A stretch of DNA of 64,000 nucleotides from FEB-7 sp963698265 (GCA_963698265.1 CAVOQC010000003.1:124001-188000), one strand, 5' to 3'. Shown: positions 1 through 8,715, numbered from the stretch's first letter. Numbers and translations: made by a program. Notes: generated by a model from the letters alone, not told the origin.

Positions 1-1
1 C

Positions 2-346
2 CACGGCCCGGTGCACCACGGCGTGCGCGCCTATTCCTTCCTGATCGGCGCCTTTGCCGTCGCCGGCGGCAGCGTCTCGGTCCGACAGTCCCTGCTGCAG
101 CGTTTCCCGGCCCCGGAGCCGGCGAACTGCATGGCCGGCGACCTGGACTTCCTGCTCGGCAACTTCCCGCTGGCGCAGGCGCTGCCGAAGATCTTCGCCG
201 GCACCGGCGACTGCGCCAAGGTGGAGTGGAGCCTCTTCGGCCTGTCGATCGCCGAGTGGGCGCTGGTGTGGTTCCTGGTCTTCCTCGCCGTCTCCGCCTG
301 GATGACCTTCTTCCGCAAGCGCTCGGCACCCCGGCTGTTCCGCTAG
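2..346 (+). CDS. dsbB: Disulfide bond formation protein B (DsbB), C-terminal part
   Basis: This reading frame enters from the left edge and ends at a TAG at 344-346, so only the C-terminal part of the protein is present. DsbB is an inner-membrane quinone reductase that reoxidises the periplasmic thiol oxidase DsbA. The fragment has a hydrophobic helix, then a periplasmic loop with two cysteines (in AANCMAGD-like and TGDCAKV contexts) matching the second redox Cys pair of DsbB, then WSLFGLSIAEWALVWF and a last membrane helix followed by a basic tail. The first redox pair lies outside the window. The family assignment rests on the loop cysteines and the helix pattern. Confidence 0.85.
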   Translation, partial: HGPVHHGVRAYSFLIGAFAVAGGSVSVRQSLLQRFPAPEPANCMAGDLDFLLGNFPLAQALPKIFAGTGDCAKVEWSLFGLSIAEWALVWFLVFLAVSAWMTFFRKRSAPRLFR

Positions 347-419
347 TCCCCGCGCAAACCGGTCGCTTCGCGGGCCGGCGGTCCCGCCGCAGGCGCGGCG
401 ACCGGATTGCCCTGCGATA

Positions 420-1979
420 ATGCGGCCGATGAAATTGCCTCGCCGCGCCTTCCTCCGCCGCGCCCTCGCCGTGGCAGCCGCCGGATTCCTGGCGCCGGGC
501 GTCTCGCGCGCGCAGGCGCGCACCGGGTTTCCCGCTTATCCGTTCACGCTCGGCGTCGCCTCGGGCGCACCGACCGCCACGGGCGTGGTGCTGTGGACCC
601 GCCTCGCGCCGGAGCCGCTCGCCGGCGGCGGGCTCGGGCCCGGAAGCGTGGAGGTGCGCTGGGAGATCGCGCACGACGAGCGGTTCTCGCGCATCGCGAA
701 GCGCGGCATGGCGATCGCGCAAGCCGCTCGCGCCCACGCCGTCCACGTCGAAGTCGAGGGGCTGGATCCCGCGCGCTGGTACCACTACCGCTTCATCGCG
801 GGCGGCGAGGCGAGCGCCGTCGGCCGCACCCGCACGGCGCCTTCCGCGGGCGCCGGCGACGAGCGGCTCACGCTCGCGCTCGCTTCCTGCCAGCATTTCG
901 AGCAGGGCTTCTTCGTCGCGCACCGGCACCTCGCGGCCGACGCGCCCGATCTCGTGGCCTTCGTGGGCGACTACGTCTACGAGTCGAGCTGGGGACGCGA
1001 GCACGTCCGCAAGCACCACGCGGGAGAGCCCAGGTCGCTTGCCGAGTACCGCGACCGCTACGCGCAGTACAAGTCCGACGCGGACCTGCAGGCCGCCCAC
1101 GCCTGCGCGCCGTGGCTCCTGACCTGGGACGACCACGAGGTGGACAACGACTACGCGAACGACCGCGGCCAGGACCTCGACCCGGACTTCCTCGCCCGGC
1201 GGGCCGCGGCCTATCGCGCGTACTTCGAGCATCAGCCCCTTCGCCCCCGCGTGCTGCGCGCCGACGGCGAGATGCGCCTCTATGGCGACCACGCGTGGGG
1301 CGCGCTCGCCAACCTCTTCGTCCTCGACGACCGCCAGTACCGCGCCCACCAGGCGTGTCCGCGGGTTTCGCGGGGAGGGAGCAACGTCGTGGGGCCGTGG
1401 TGCACCGAGCGCACCGAGGCGGGACGGACGATGCTGGGCGCGGCCCAGGAGCGATGGCTTGGCGATGGCCTCGCGGCTTCGCAGTCGCGATGGAACCTGG
1501 TCGTGCAGCAGACCCTCATGGCGCCCGCGGGACGGGCGGGCAGGAACGGGTTGCAACACTGGACGGACGGCTGGGACGGCTATCCCCGGGCGCGCGAGCG
1601 GTTTCTCGACGCGCTCGCCGCGAGCGGCGCGGCCAACCCCGTGGTGCTCGGAGGCGACGTGCACGCGAACTACGTGGCGAACCTCCACGCCCGTCCCGGC
1701 GACGCGGAATCCCCCGTGGTCGCGGCCGAATTCTGCGGAACCTCCATCACCGCGCAGGGACCCGGTGCGCGAAGCGTGGCCGCCATCCGCGAAGCGAACC
1801 CGCACATCCGTTTCGCCGACGGGTCCCGGCGCGGCTACGGCCTGTTCGAGCTCCGGCAGGATCGCCTCGAGGCGCGCCTGCGCGTGGTGGAGACCGTCAA
1901 GCGCGCCGATGCCGCGGTATCCACCGCCGCCACCTTCACGGTCGCCGCCGGCCGGCCCGGCGTGGCGCAAGCGCAATAG
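420..1979 (+). CDS. phoD: PhoD-like alkaline phosphatase, Tat-exported
   Basis: A 519-residue metallophosphoesterase of the PhoD family (alkaline phosphatase D), which hydrolyses phosphodiesters or phosphomonoesters in the periplasm or at the surface. The N-terminus carries a twin-arginine signal (RRAFLRRAL followed by a hydrophobic stretch ending near SRAQA). Next comes the N-terminal domain typical of PhoD (FTLGVASGAPTATGVVLWTRL), then metal-site motifs GDYVYES, WDDHEVDNDY and GGDVHANYV. An alternative start is the ATG nine bases downstream (429), which keeps the signal peptide. The length fits the family. It is preceded by a 73-base gap after dsbB and appears to stand alone. Phosphate starvation control is usual in the family, but I see no Pho box that I would defend. 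Confidence 0.93.
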   Translation: MRPMKLPRRAFLRRALAVAAAGFLAPGVSRAQARTGFPAYPFTLGVASGAPTATGVVLWTRLAPEPLAGGGLGPGSVEVRWEIAHDERFSRIAKRGMAIAQAARAHAVHVEVEGLDPARWYHYRFIAGGEASAVGRTRTAPSAGAGDERLTLALASCQHFEQGFFVAHRHLAADAPDLVAFVGDYVYESSWGREHVRKHHAGEPRSLAEYRDRYAQYKSDADLQAAHACAPWLLTWDDHEVDNDYANDRGQDLDPDFLARRAAAYRAYFEHQPLRPRVLRADGEMRLYGDHAWGALANLFVLDDRQYRAHQACPRVSRGGSNVVGPWCTERTEAGRTMLGAAQERWLGDGLAASQSRWNLVVQQTLMAPAGRAGRNGLQHWTDGWDGYPRARERFLDALAASGAANPVVLGGDVHANYVANLHARPGDAESPVVAAEFCGTSITAQGPGARSVAAIREANPHIRFADGSRRGYGLFELRQDRLEARLRVVETVKRADAAVSTAATFTVAAGRPGVAQAQ

Positions 1980-1989
1980 GCGCGCACGC

Positions 1990-2022
1990 GAAAAAGAAAA
2001 CGCCGCGCGATGCGCGCGGCGT
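1990..2022 (-). terminator. Rho-independent terminator of the small exported-protein gene
   Basis: Read on the minus strand there is a perfect 10-bp GC-rich stem (2000-2009 pairing with 2013-2022, three-base loop) followed directly by a T-rich run with one C interruption (complement of 1991-2000). It lies about 30 bases past the stop of the minus-strand gene at 2053-2295. It may also serve phoD in the other direction, but that side lacks a T-run. Confidence 0.8.
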
Positions 2023-2052
2023 CCAGTCCGGCCCGATGCCGCCGGGCAGCGG

Positions 2053-2295
2053 TTACTTGATGTCGAGGATCTTCATGGCCTTGGCGAGCGTGTCCACGGA
2101 CTCCTGGTGCTTGCCGGACTTGTGCAGGGTCTCGCCCTCGGTGCGGTACTTCTTCACGTCGTTCATCTGCGCATCGCTCAGCTTCGGGCTCTTGGCGAGC
2201 GCGGCGTCGATCTTCTTCATGTCGGCCGGGCAGTGGAAGGCAAGGGCCGCGCCCGCGAAGAGCGTCGTGGCCAGGACGGCGATTAGGCGTTTCAT
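2053..2295 (-). CDS. Small exported protein of unknown function
   Basis: An 80-residue protein with a clean Sec signal peptide (MKRLIAVLATTLFAGAALAF, cleavage probably after ALA). The mature part of about 60 residues is rich in Lys, Asp and Glu and is probably helical (HCPADMKKIDAALAKSPKLSD). I chose the ATG at 2295 over an upstream in-frame one at 2313, because it begins the signal peptide and sits about 7 bases after a purine-rich ribosome site. The mature protein has one Cys and one His close to the cleavage site. It is followed by a strong terminator and seems monocistronic. Similar small periplasmic proteins occur in many betaproteobacteria. I cannot assign a function. Confidence 0.75.
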   Translation of the reverse strand: MKRLIAVLATTLFAGAALAFHCPADMKKIDAALAKSPKLSDAQMNDVKKYRTEGETLHKSGKHQESVDTLAKAMKILDIK

Positions 2296-2363
2296 GGTGG
2301 AGGGTCCTCTCATGGTGTGGTGGGCGAAGCGCGCCGAGTCTAGCGCAGGCGCGGCAAGCGCGC

Positions 2364-3956
2364 ATGATGGCGGGCGCCATGCCTGAGAACCGACTGCCCG
2401 GGGCGCCGGACGCTCCCCTCGGACCCTACGGGTCCGACGCTTACCGGATCGCCACGGGCGCCACCGCGGGCGAGGCGCTCATGGCCCCCGCGCGGTGGCT
2501 CTTCGCGTCCGAGACGATCGCGGTTCCCGCGGCCGGGCCCCATGCCGGGTTCGCCCGGTCGCTGGATCCGTTCGAGGATCTCGCGGCGTGGAGCGCGGAT
2601 CCCGGCCCGCTCACCCGCGCGCCGCTCGTCTGGATCGCCGCCCCGGAGCGCCGCACCGGCGTGCGCATCGGTGCCGACGGCCTGCGCTTCGAGGATTCCG
2701 GCCGCGAAGCGCCGCTTGCGCTCGTGCCGAAGATCGCGCTCAACCGCTCCTGGGCGGACGCGTCCACGTTCCGCTATCTCCACGGGCGCACGGTCACGAT
2801 GCGGGGCGAGACCGGGCCCGCCGGGCAATTCGTCGCCCGCACGCTCTGGCCCGAGGACTGGCGGGTGGACGAGGCTGCCCCGGCCGTCGCCGTCTCGCGC
2901 TCGCGCACGCCGAAGCTCGCAATCCGCGGCCTCATGCGCAGCGCGCCGCGCGCGGGCGCGAACGCGCCCCCCGAGACGCACCCCGTCTGGGAGCGCGAGC
3001 CGGGCCGCCGCGACTGGTCCGGCCGTCCGGTGTTGGCGCTCGTGCTGAGCGGCGCCCAGGGCGACGACGACGAGGCCTGGGGCGGGCATTTCGCCTTCGC
3101 CACCGGCCGCCTGGGCGAGGGTGGGCGGCTCTCGGACCTCCTCGTCGCCAACTTCTACACGCTCGACGCCGAGAGCGAGAAGGGCACGCTCCCCGCGCCA
3201 GTGCCGCTCGACAACTACCTCGCCGACGTGAACAGCGGGCAGGGGTGGTACCGGCCCTCGTACGTGATGCTCGCGATCCTTTCGGACGATCGCGCAACGG
3301 CGCTTCTGCAGGGCGCGCTGAACCGCCTGTACCTGCAGTTCTGGCGGCGCCAACTCGCGTACCGGCACGCGACGATGAACTGCGCCGCGATCAGCGTGGA
3401 CACCGCGCGCGCGCTGGGCTGGAAGCTCGGGGCACGCGAGCCGTCCTCCACCCTCCTCGCCTGGCTCTCGATTCCCGCGAAGCTCTTCGCCGAGGGCAGC
3501 GTCCCCGCGGCGCGCATCGCCTACGAGTACCTGACCGAGGACCGCACGCGCCTGATGCCGGCGGCGAGCTTCGAGGAGGCCGTCTTCAGCCTGCTGCGGC
3601 TCGCCCGCGAGGGTGCGCAGCCCGGGGACGGCGCCCTCGCGGGGATGCTGGCCGCGGATCTCGTGGCGCTGGCCGGGGTGCGCCTTCCGCAGATCCCGTC
3701 GTCGCGGCCGTTCGGCACCTGGCCCGTGGCCAATCCGCGCGAATTCCTCACCGTGATTCCGCGCGACCCGGACGACTGGCAGGTGGTGCCGGTGCCGCAG
3801 CGCCCGTTTCCGGAGGAGCTGCGCGACCCGGACCTGCGCGAGCCGCCGCCGCGGCGCTCCACATGGCCACTGGTGGCCTGGACGCTCGCCGGCGTGGCGC
3901 CGCTCGCCTGGGTCGCGGGGCTCGCGTGGCGCGCCTTGCGCAGGGCGCTGAGGTGA
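2364..3956 (+). CDS. Unknown protein with C-terminal membrane anchor; possible permuted papain-like fold
   Basis: A 530-residue protein I do not recognise by name. It has no signal peptide. It ends with a hydrophobic segment of about 20 residues (LVAWTLAGVAPLAWVAGLAW) followed by RRALR, so a C-terminal membrane anchor is likely. Two local motifs stand out: GGHFAFATG around His242 and an NC pair in ATMNCAAISVDTARALG at Cys340, followed by a helix. A His strand followed by an NC helix is the order seen in circularly permuted papain-like proteins (for example DUF4105 or LRAT/NlpC relatives). That link is inference only. A second possible start is the ATG at 2379. The gene converges on the TauE gene with a one-base gap between stops. 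Confidence 0.75.
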   Translation: MMAGAMPENRLPGAPDAPLGPYGSDAYRIATGATAGEALMAPARWLFASETIAVPAAGPHAGFARSLDPFEDLAAWSADPGPLTRAPLVWIAAPERRTGVRIGADGLRFEDSGREAPLALVPKIALNRSWADASTFRYLHGRTVTMRGETGPAGQFVARTLWPEDWRVDEAAPAVAVSRSRTPKLAIRGLMRSAPRAGANAPPETHPVWEREPGRRDWSGRPVLALVLSGAQGDDDEAWGGHFAFATGRLGEGGRLSDLLVANFYTLDAESEKGTLPAPVPLDNYLADVNSGQGWYRPSYVMLAILSDDRATALLQGALNRLYLQFWRRQLAYRHATMNCAAISVDTARALGWKLGAREPSSTLLAWLSIPAKLFAEGSVPAARIAYEYLTEDRTRLMPAASFEEAVFSLLRLAREGAQPGDGALAGMLAADLVALAGVRLPQIPSSRPFGTWPVANPREFLTVIPRDPDDWQVVPVPQRPFPEELRDPDLREPPPRRSTWPLVAWTLAGVAPLAWVAGLAWRALRRALR

Positions 3957-3957
3957 A

Positions 3958-4716
3958 TCAGGCGGCCAGGCCGCGCACGCCGTCCCAGAGGAGCTTCACG
4001 CCCACGACCACGAGCATCGTGTAGGCCACGCGGTAGAAGATCTCCTGCGACATCCGGCGCAGGAGCCACACGCCGAGCCCGATCCCCACCGGCGCGAGCG
4101 GCGCGAGCACGAGGGACGTGAGGAGGTTTCGCGCATCGAAGAGCCCGAGCCAGAAGTAGGGCCCGACCTTCGCCGCGTTGATGACGGCGAAGAAGATCAC
4201 GGTGGTGCCCACCAGCACGGCCCGGTCCAGCTTGAGCGGCAGGAGATACACGTTGAGCGGCGGCCCGCCGGCGTGGGCGATCGTGCTGGTCAGCCCCGCG
4301 ACGGTGGACCAGAAATACCCCTTGGGCCGCGAGGGAGCTGCGGCCGGCGCCTTCGTGCCGCCCAGGCGCATGCGGTGCGCGACGAAGACGATCGCCATCG
4401 CGCCGAGCAGCACCCGGACCATCGCCTCGCTGAAATGGCGGAAGGTGAGCGCGCCGAGCGCGATGCCCGTCACGCCCCCGGCGAGCAGCAGCAGGAGGTT
4501 GCCGCGGTGAAAGGTTCCCCGGTAGGCGAGGAGCCCGGTCACGTCCATGACCAGCAGGATCGGCAGCATGATCGCCGCGGCCTGCGGCGTGGGCACCGCC
4601 AGGGCCACCATCGGCGTGGCCATGAGCCCGAGGCCGCTGCCGAAGCCGCCCTTGGACACGCCCATGATCAACACGGCGGGAATCGCCACCGCGAAGAAGA
4701 ACGGATCGGTGATCAC
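3958..4716 (-). CDS. Sulfite exporter TauE/SafE family membrane protein
   Basis: A 252-residue integral membrane protein of the TauE/SafE (DUF81) family, which comprises putative anion or organosulfonate exporters. The sequence shows about eight hydrophobic helices and the family's repeated glycine-rich N-terminal pattern (AIPAVLIMGVSKGGFGSGLG; the second copy has STIAHAGGPPLNVYLLP). The start is a GTG at 4716 that overlaps the TGA of the upstream SDR gene (GTGA), so translation is probably coupled. No sulfur-metabolism genes are adjacent, so the substrate is open. Confidence 0.9.
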   Translation of the reverse strand: MITDPFFFAVAIPAVLIMGVSKGGFGSGLGLMATPMVALAVPTPQAAAIMLPILLVMDVTGLLAYRGTFHRGNLLLLLAGGVTGIALGALTFRHFSEAMVRVLLGAMAIVFVAHRMRLGGTKAPAAAPSRPKGYFWSTVAGLTSTIAHAGGPPLNVYLLPLKLDRAVLVGTTVIFFAVINAAKVGPYFWLGLFDARNLLTSLVLAPLAPVGIGLGVWLLRRMSQEIFYRVAYTMLVVVGVKLLWDGVRGLAA

Positions 4717-5450
4717 GCGCCGAGCGTGCGCAGGTCGGCGACGGGCTCGGCGAAGAGTTTCCCGCTTCTCTCGAGGCGCAGGATGTCGGCGGCCACGTCG
4801 GCGGGATCGCGCAGCTCCCCCGCGGCCTTCATCTGCCGGAAGCGCTCGACGTCCACGAACTCCTCGGGGCTGGCACTTCGCACCACGCCCTGCATGGGCG
4901 TGTCGATGACGCCGGGCGCGAGGCTCACCACCTCCACGCCGGTGTGCGCGGTCTGCGCCTCCAGTGCCGCCACGCGCGAGACCATGTCGATGCCCGCCTT
5001 GGCGGCGCAGTAGGCGCCCCAGCCGAAGATCGGACGGCGCCCGGCGCCGGAGGAGATGTTGATCACGCGCCGCAGTTTCGCGCTCGTCTCGGTGGCGAGG
5101 AGGAAGCGGCGCATGAGGAGGATGGGCGCGGTGAAGTTCACCGCGAGGGCGCGCTCGAGCTCCTCGGCGGGGACGCGATCGACCATGCCCACCGGCGAGA
5201 TCACGCCCGCGTTGTTCACGAGGACGGCCTTCGCGAAGCGCTTGCCCCGGAGCCTTTCCTCGACGCGGTCGAAGGTCGCCTCGATCGCGCGCGGGTCGGC
5301 GAGGTCGGCGAAGAGCTGCGCCCCGCCCGGTATCGGCCCGTCAGGCGAGCGGCCCAGGCCGATCAGCTCGATATCCGGCTCGCCGCCCAGCTGCGCAACG
5401 AGCGCTTGGCCCAGCCCCTTGGTGTGGCCGGTGACGATGTAGAGATCCAT
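4713..5450 (-). CDS. Short-chain dehydrogenase/reductase (SDR)
   Basis: A 245-residue classical SDR oxidoreductase. The nucleotide-binding glycine motif TGHTKGLG follows the first strand, NNAG appears at the usual place (VLVNNAGVISPV), and the catalytic Ser (INISSGAG) and YxxxK (YCAAK) follow. The length is normal for a single-domain Rossmann enzyme. The substrate cannot be deduced. The stop overlaps the start of the TauE-family gene by four bases, so the two are likely one operon. The start ATG at 5450 is followed directly by the first beta strand, which supports it. Confidence 0.92.
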   Translation of the reverse strand: MDLYIVTGHTKGLGQALVAQLGGEPDIELIGLGRSPDGPIPGGAQLFADLADPRAIEATFDRVEERLRGKRFAKAVLVNNAGVISPVGMVDRVPAEELERALAVNFTAPILLMRRFLLATETSAKLRRVINISSGAGRRPIFGWGAYCAAKAGIDMVSRVAALEAQTAHTGVEVVSLAPGVIDTPMQGVVRSASPEEFVDVERFRQMKAAGELRDPADVAADILRLERSGKLFAEPVADLRTLGA

Positions 5451-5508
5451 GTGCGCGAGAGGGTGTCGGGCCGCGAGGCGCGGCCCGGCACCATTTTGCC
5501 AGACCCCG

Positions 5509-7389
5509 CTACCCCATGCCCGCGATCACGCTCGCGATGGTCGCCCGGTCGTCGTCGAATCCGCCGTGCGTCGTGCTCGCGGTGTCGGCCCCGGGCGCGG
5601 TGAGCACCTTCACGGAGCGCTTGCGCGCGAGATCCGCGGGAAAGTGCTTCTCCATGCCGATGATCGGCACCTCGCGCCCGCCCTCGAAGGAATTCGAGAC
5701 CAGGTAGAGGAGCGAGCGGCCGTAGCCGAGGATCGGCCGGCAGGTCGGATCCTGCCGTTCCGCCGCGTCGGTGAGGTGGTATTCGCGGAAGCGCTTCACG
5801 TGGCCGCCCTCGATCCAGGGGCGCACGCGCTCGTCGAAGGTGTCGACGCGCAGGGCGGGCGCCATGAAGCTCACGCTCTCGAATTCCCACTCCTGCGCGG
5901 CCAGGCGGTCGATGAGGTAGGCGTGGACGATGGAGCCGGCCGAGTGCCCGACCAGGTGCAGGCGCACGGGATGGCGCGCCGCCACGGGCGACTGCGCGAG
6001 GTGCTTCAGCAGGAGGCGAAGCCCCGAGTCGGCCTCCCCGGAGAGCGACTGCGCGTTCTGCTTCATCTCGCCCCACAGCATCGCGCCCGCGGGCGCGAGG
6101 AGCCCCTCGAGTCGCGCGTTCCACCACTTGCCCAGTGTTTCGAGCGGGCCGGCCGTCGGCCGCGGCGCGGCCTTCACCAGGTCCTCCAGGCGCCCCTTGA
6201 GCGTCGACCACAGGTCCGACTCCCACATGAGGAAGACGGGGAAGCGCCGCGCCGCGTAGAGCGCAGGCCACCATTTCGCGAAGGTGTCGGCCGCGTCGCT
6301 CTCGCCCACCAGCCCGCCGTGCGCGTAGAGGCAGAGGTCGATCGCCTCGCCCGCCTTCACGCCCCAGTCCTTGCGCGCTGCTTCGAGGTAATCGGTCACC
6401 AGCGCCCGGACGTCGTCCTCGCCGGTGCGAAAGGCGCCCGAGCCCGAGAGGCGGCCGTTGTTCTCCATGTCGATCACGTAGGGCGCGAGCTGGTGGCGCG
6501 CCAGCACCTGGTCGGAGGAGAGCGCGCGCCCCTTCCCGCCGCGCGCCGGCGCGGGCGAGGAGGCCACCGTGCGATGCTCCTCGGTGACGACACCCAGCTG
6601 CGCCACCCAGCAGTCCATCGCGTGCTCGAGCCAGTCCGCGTAGGTGAGCGTGGCGAGCCCGCCGTCGCCCCAGTCCTTTCCCCAGGAGTTGTGCACGAGG
6701 AAGCCGCGCGCGTCGTAGCCCACGATCGCGAACGCGTGGCCGCCGTCGTCCGGCTTGGCCTTGCGGAAGGGGATCGCCCAGTCCTTGCGCGACTTCGCCT
6801 TCCGGTCCTCCAGCCACCCGTCGTGGCAGACCGCGCTCGCATAGAGCACGCCGGCCTCGTTCAATGCCACGTGCATGTCGGTGACGGAGCGCGTGTCGAG
6901 CCGGTAGTAGGCGCCGAGGGGCCGGTTCACCGCATCCAGCCACCAGTCCTCGCCGGGGATGTTCGTGGCCGTGGGCATGTCGATCTCGCGCCACAGGCGC
7001 AACGCGCAGGCGCCGTGGCGGTGCCAGCCCTTGAGCGCGCCGCGCAGGCTCGACCCGGCGTCGTCCGCGCCGGGGAACTCGTCGTAGCGCCGCGCCATCG
7101 AGTAGAGCATCCACGGCGACACCGCCGCCTCCGTCCTGCGGCCCGACTGCTGCAGCAGGCAGTTCATCACGACGGCGAGCGAGAAGCCCGTGCAGGCGCT
7201 GGTTCTTTCCTGGTCCAGGACCGGGAGCTTCGCCTTCGCGCGGTACGCGGGCGGCGGCACGAGGGCGACGGAGGGCTGGTACGGCCGGTCGCGCAGGTCG
7301 ACCTTGTCGGGAGAGACGTTGCGAACCGGGCGTTTCGCCGCGGCGGAACGGGATGGCGCGCGCTTCGCGCGCCGCGATTTCGAAACCAT
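5509..7389 (-). CDS. Papain-like (C1) cysteine protease fused to an alpha/beta-hydrolase domain
   Basis: A 626-residue two-domain protein. Residues 1-50 form a basic, Ala/Arg/Lys-rich leader without a clear signal peptide. Residues 55-265 match a C1 (papain) peptidase: Gln60 and Cys66 with papain-like six-residue spacing (LDQERTSACTGFS), His218 in GGHAFAIVGYD and Asn234 in VHNSWGKDWGDGG. After a linker, residues about 345-600 look like an alpha/beta hydrolase: LYAHGGLVGE and the nucleophile elbow LVGHSAGS (Ser483). The start is the ATG at 7389; the long open frame further upstream codes for no recognisable protein and overlaps plus-strand genes. No inhibitor or secretion gene is adjacent. The role could be intracellular proteolysis or an effector; this is undecided. 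Confidence 0.85.
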   Translation of the reverse strand: MVSKSRRAKRAPSRSAAAKRPVRNVSPDKVDLRDRPYQPSVALVPPPAYRAKAKLPVLDQERTSACTGFSLAVVMNCLLQQSGRRTEAAVSPWMLYSMARRYDEFPGADDAGSSLRGALKGWHRHGACALRLWREIDMPTATNIPGEDWWLDAVNRPLGAYYRLDTRSVTDMHVALNEAGVLYASAVCHDGWLEDRKAKSRKDWAIPFRKAKPDDGGHAFAIVGYDARGFLVHNSWGKDWGDGGLATLTYADWLEHAMDCWVAQLGVVTEEHRTVASSPAPARGGKGRALSSDQVLARHQLAPYVIDMENNGRLSGSGAFRTGEDDVRALVTDYLEAARKDWGVKAGEAIDLCLYAHGGLVGESDAADTFAKWWPALYAARRFPVFLMWESDLWSTLKGRLEDLVKAAPRPTAGPLETLGKWWNARLEGLLAPAGAMLWGEMKQNAQSLSGEADSGLRLLLKHLAQSPVAARHPVRLHLVGHSAGSIVHAYLIDRLAAQEWEFESVSFMAPALRVDTFDERVRPWIEGGHVKRFREYHLTDAAERQDPTCRPILGYGRSLLYLVSNSFEGGREVPIIGMEKHFPADLARKRSVKVLTAPGADTASTTHGGFDDDRATIASVIAGMG

Positions 7390-7617
7390 GGCGTCTCCTG
7401 GGCTCGAGGCGGCGATCAACGGGGACCACGCCTGCCGGGCGCCGCGGGAATCCGGCAGGCGGCGCCGGTCCGGGGGTTCCCCGAAGGGCCGATTGACCGG
7501 GACCGGCGACGTGGCGAGAATACAGACGTTACTGCCCGCGCGACAGCACCTGCCAGGTGTTCGGTGCGGGCGCCGCGCCGGCAACCGCGGCTGCCACGGT
7601 CCCGTTCGGGAGGCACC

Positions 7618-7803
7618 ATGTTCGGCAATGTCGCTGTCGCAGCCGCGTCGGGCACCGCGTTCGGTGTGCTGCTGTGCAAGATCCTGCCGAGGGGATGGCC
7701 GCTGTGGCAGGAGGCGGTCGCGGTGGCGGCGATATGCGTGGCCGTCTACGCCGTGCTGAGCATCCTCGGGCGCCGGGTCGACGCGGGCGAGATCGAGCGG
7801 TAG
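7618..7803 (+). CDS. Small membrane protein of unknown function
   Basis: A 61-residue protein starting at the ATG at 7618, which is preceded by a good ribosome site (GGGAGG five bases upstream). It contains one or two hydrophobic segments (VAVAAASGTAFGVLLCKI and EAVAVAAICVAVYAVLSIL) separated by PRGWPLWQ, and ends in a charged tail (GRRVDAGEIER). It is divergent from the papain-like gene across about 230 bases. No family is recognised. The clear ribosome site and the membrane-protein pattern are the reasons for calling it. Confidence 0.6.
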   Translation: MFGNVAVAAASGTAFGVLLCKILPRGWPLWQEAVAVAAICVAVYAVLSILGRRVDAGEIER

Positions 7804-7904
7804 GCGCGGCCCCGCTTCGCGCGCACTCCGCGCGAAGCACGCGTTTGACCGCGCCCGCCGCGGCCGACAGAATGCCGGTTCTCCCCTGCCTGCGGATCCG
7901 GTCC

Positions 7905-8351
7905 ATGAGGTTTCTCGTCTTCCTGCTGGTCTTCTCCCCGTTCGCGCTGGCCGACGAATCGGGGTTGCTGCGCTGCCGCGCCATTCCGGACGCCGCCGCC
8001 CGGCTCGCCTGCTACGACGCGCTCGCCGTGCCGGCCGCCGCACCCCGGGCCGCTTCGCCGCGCGCCGCGACCGCGCCAACACCCACGCCCGAGCAGTTCG
8101 GCCTGGAACGGCCGCGCTTCCAGGACCAGATCGAAGCGATCGAGAGCACGATTGCCGGCCGTTTCGACGGTTGGGGGCCGAACGACCGCTTCCGCCTCGC
8201 CAACGGGCAGGTCTGGCAGGTCGCAGACGGAAGTTCCGGCGCGCACTGGATCGAGAACCCCAAGGTTCGCGTGCGTCGCGGGATGCTCGGGGCGTTCTTT
8301 CTCGAGATCGAGGGCTCCAACCGCTCGCCGCGGGTGCAGCGAGTCCAGTAG
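7905..8351 (+). CDS. Exported protein with conserved N-terminal Cys pair, unknown function
   Basis: A 148-residue protein with a signal peptide (MRFLVFLLVFSPFALA). The mature N-terminus reads LLRCRAIPDAAARLACYDAL, a motif found at the start of many small exported proteins of gamma- and betaproteobacteria and of VasI-type proteins; its two Cys probably form a disulfide. A Pro/Ala-rich linker follows, then a C-terminal beta-rich domain (IAGRFDGWGPNDRFRLANGQVWQV). I chose the ATG at 7905 because it begins the signal peptide; a further in-frame ATG lies at 7872. Nothing else of type VI secretion is nearby, so I do not assign that role. Confidence 0.75.
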   Translation: MRFLVFLLVFSPFALADESGLLRCRAIPDAAARLACYDALAVPAAAPRAASPRAATAPTPTPEQFGLERPRFQDQIEAIESTIAGRFDGWGPNDRFRLANGQVWQVADGSSGAHWIENPKVRVRRGMLGAFFLEIEGSNRSPRVQRVQ

Positions 8352-8361
8352 CCCTTCCGCC

Positions 8362-8715
8362 ATGGCCGACGCCGGAAAGCTCGACCGCCTCGTCGCCGAC
8401 GCCCGGCGCGCGGCCGACGAGCGTGGCCTCACCTACCGCGAACGGGCGCTCGGGATCTACCCCTGGGTCTGCGGACGGTGCGCGCGGAGCTTCACGCGCG
8501 CCAACCTGCGCGAGCTCACCGTCCACCACCGCGACCACAACCACGACAACAACCCGCCCGATGGCAGCAACTGGGAGCTGCTCTGCGTCTACTGCCACGA
8601 CAACGAGCACCAGCGCCAGCTCGAGGCCGGCGGGAGCGCCGGCGGGACGGATGCGAAGGCGGCCACCCATTCGCCGTTCGCGGACCTGAAGGCGAGGCTC
8701 GAACGCGGGAAGTAG
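8362..8715 (+). CDS. yajD: YajD-family HNH nuclease
   Basis: A 117-residue HNH-endonuclease-fold protein of the YajD family. It has a CGRC zinc-knuckle half (WVCGRCARSF), the HNH core (LTVHHRDHNHDNNPPDGSNWELLC) and the second knuckle half VYCHDNEH. Length and motif order match E. coli YajD, whose cellular role is unknown. It begins 10 bases after the preceding stop and may be co-transcribed with it. The last 30 residues are low-complexity. Confidence 0.9.
   Translation: MADAGKLDRLVADARRAADERGLTYRERALGIYPWVCGRCARSFTRANLRELTVHHRDHNHDNNPPDGSNWELLCVYCHDNEHQRQLEAGGSAGGTDAKAATHSPFADLKARLERGK

Noticed and set aside
7905..8351. Type VI secretion (VasI-like) assignment for the exported protein
   Set aside because: Only the short N-terminal Cys motif matches; no type VI genes are nearby, and the motif occurs in many unrelated exported proteins.
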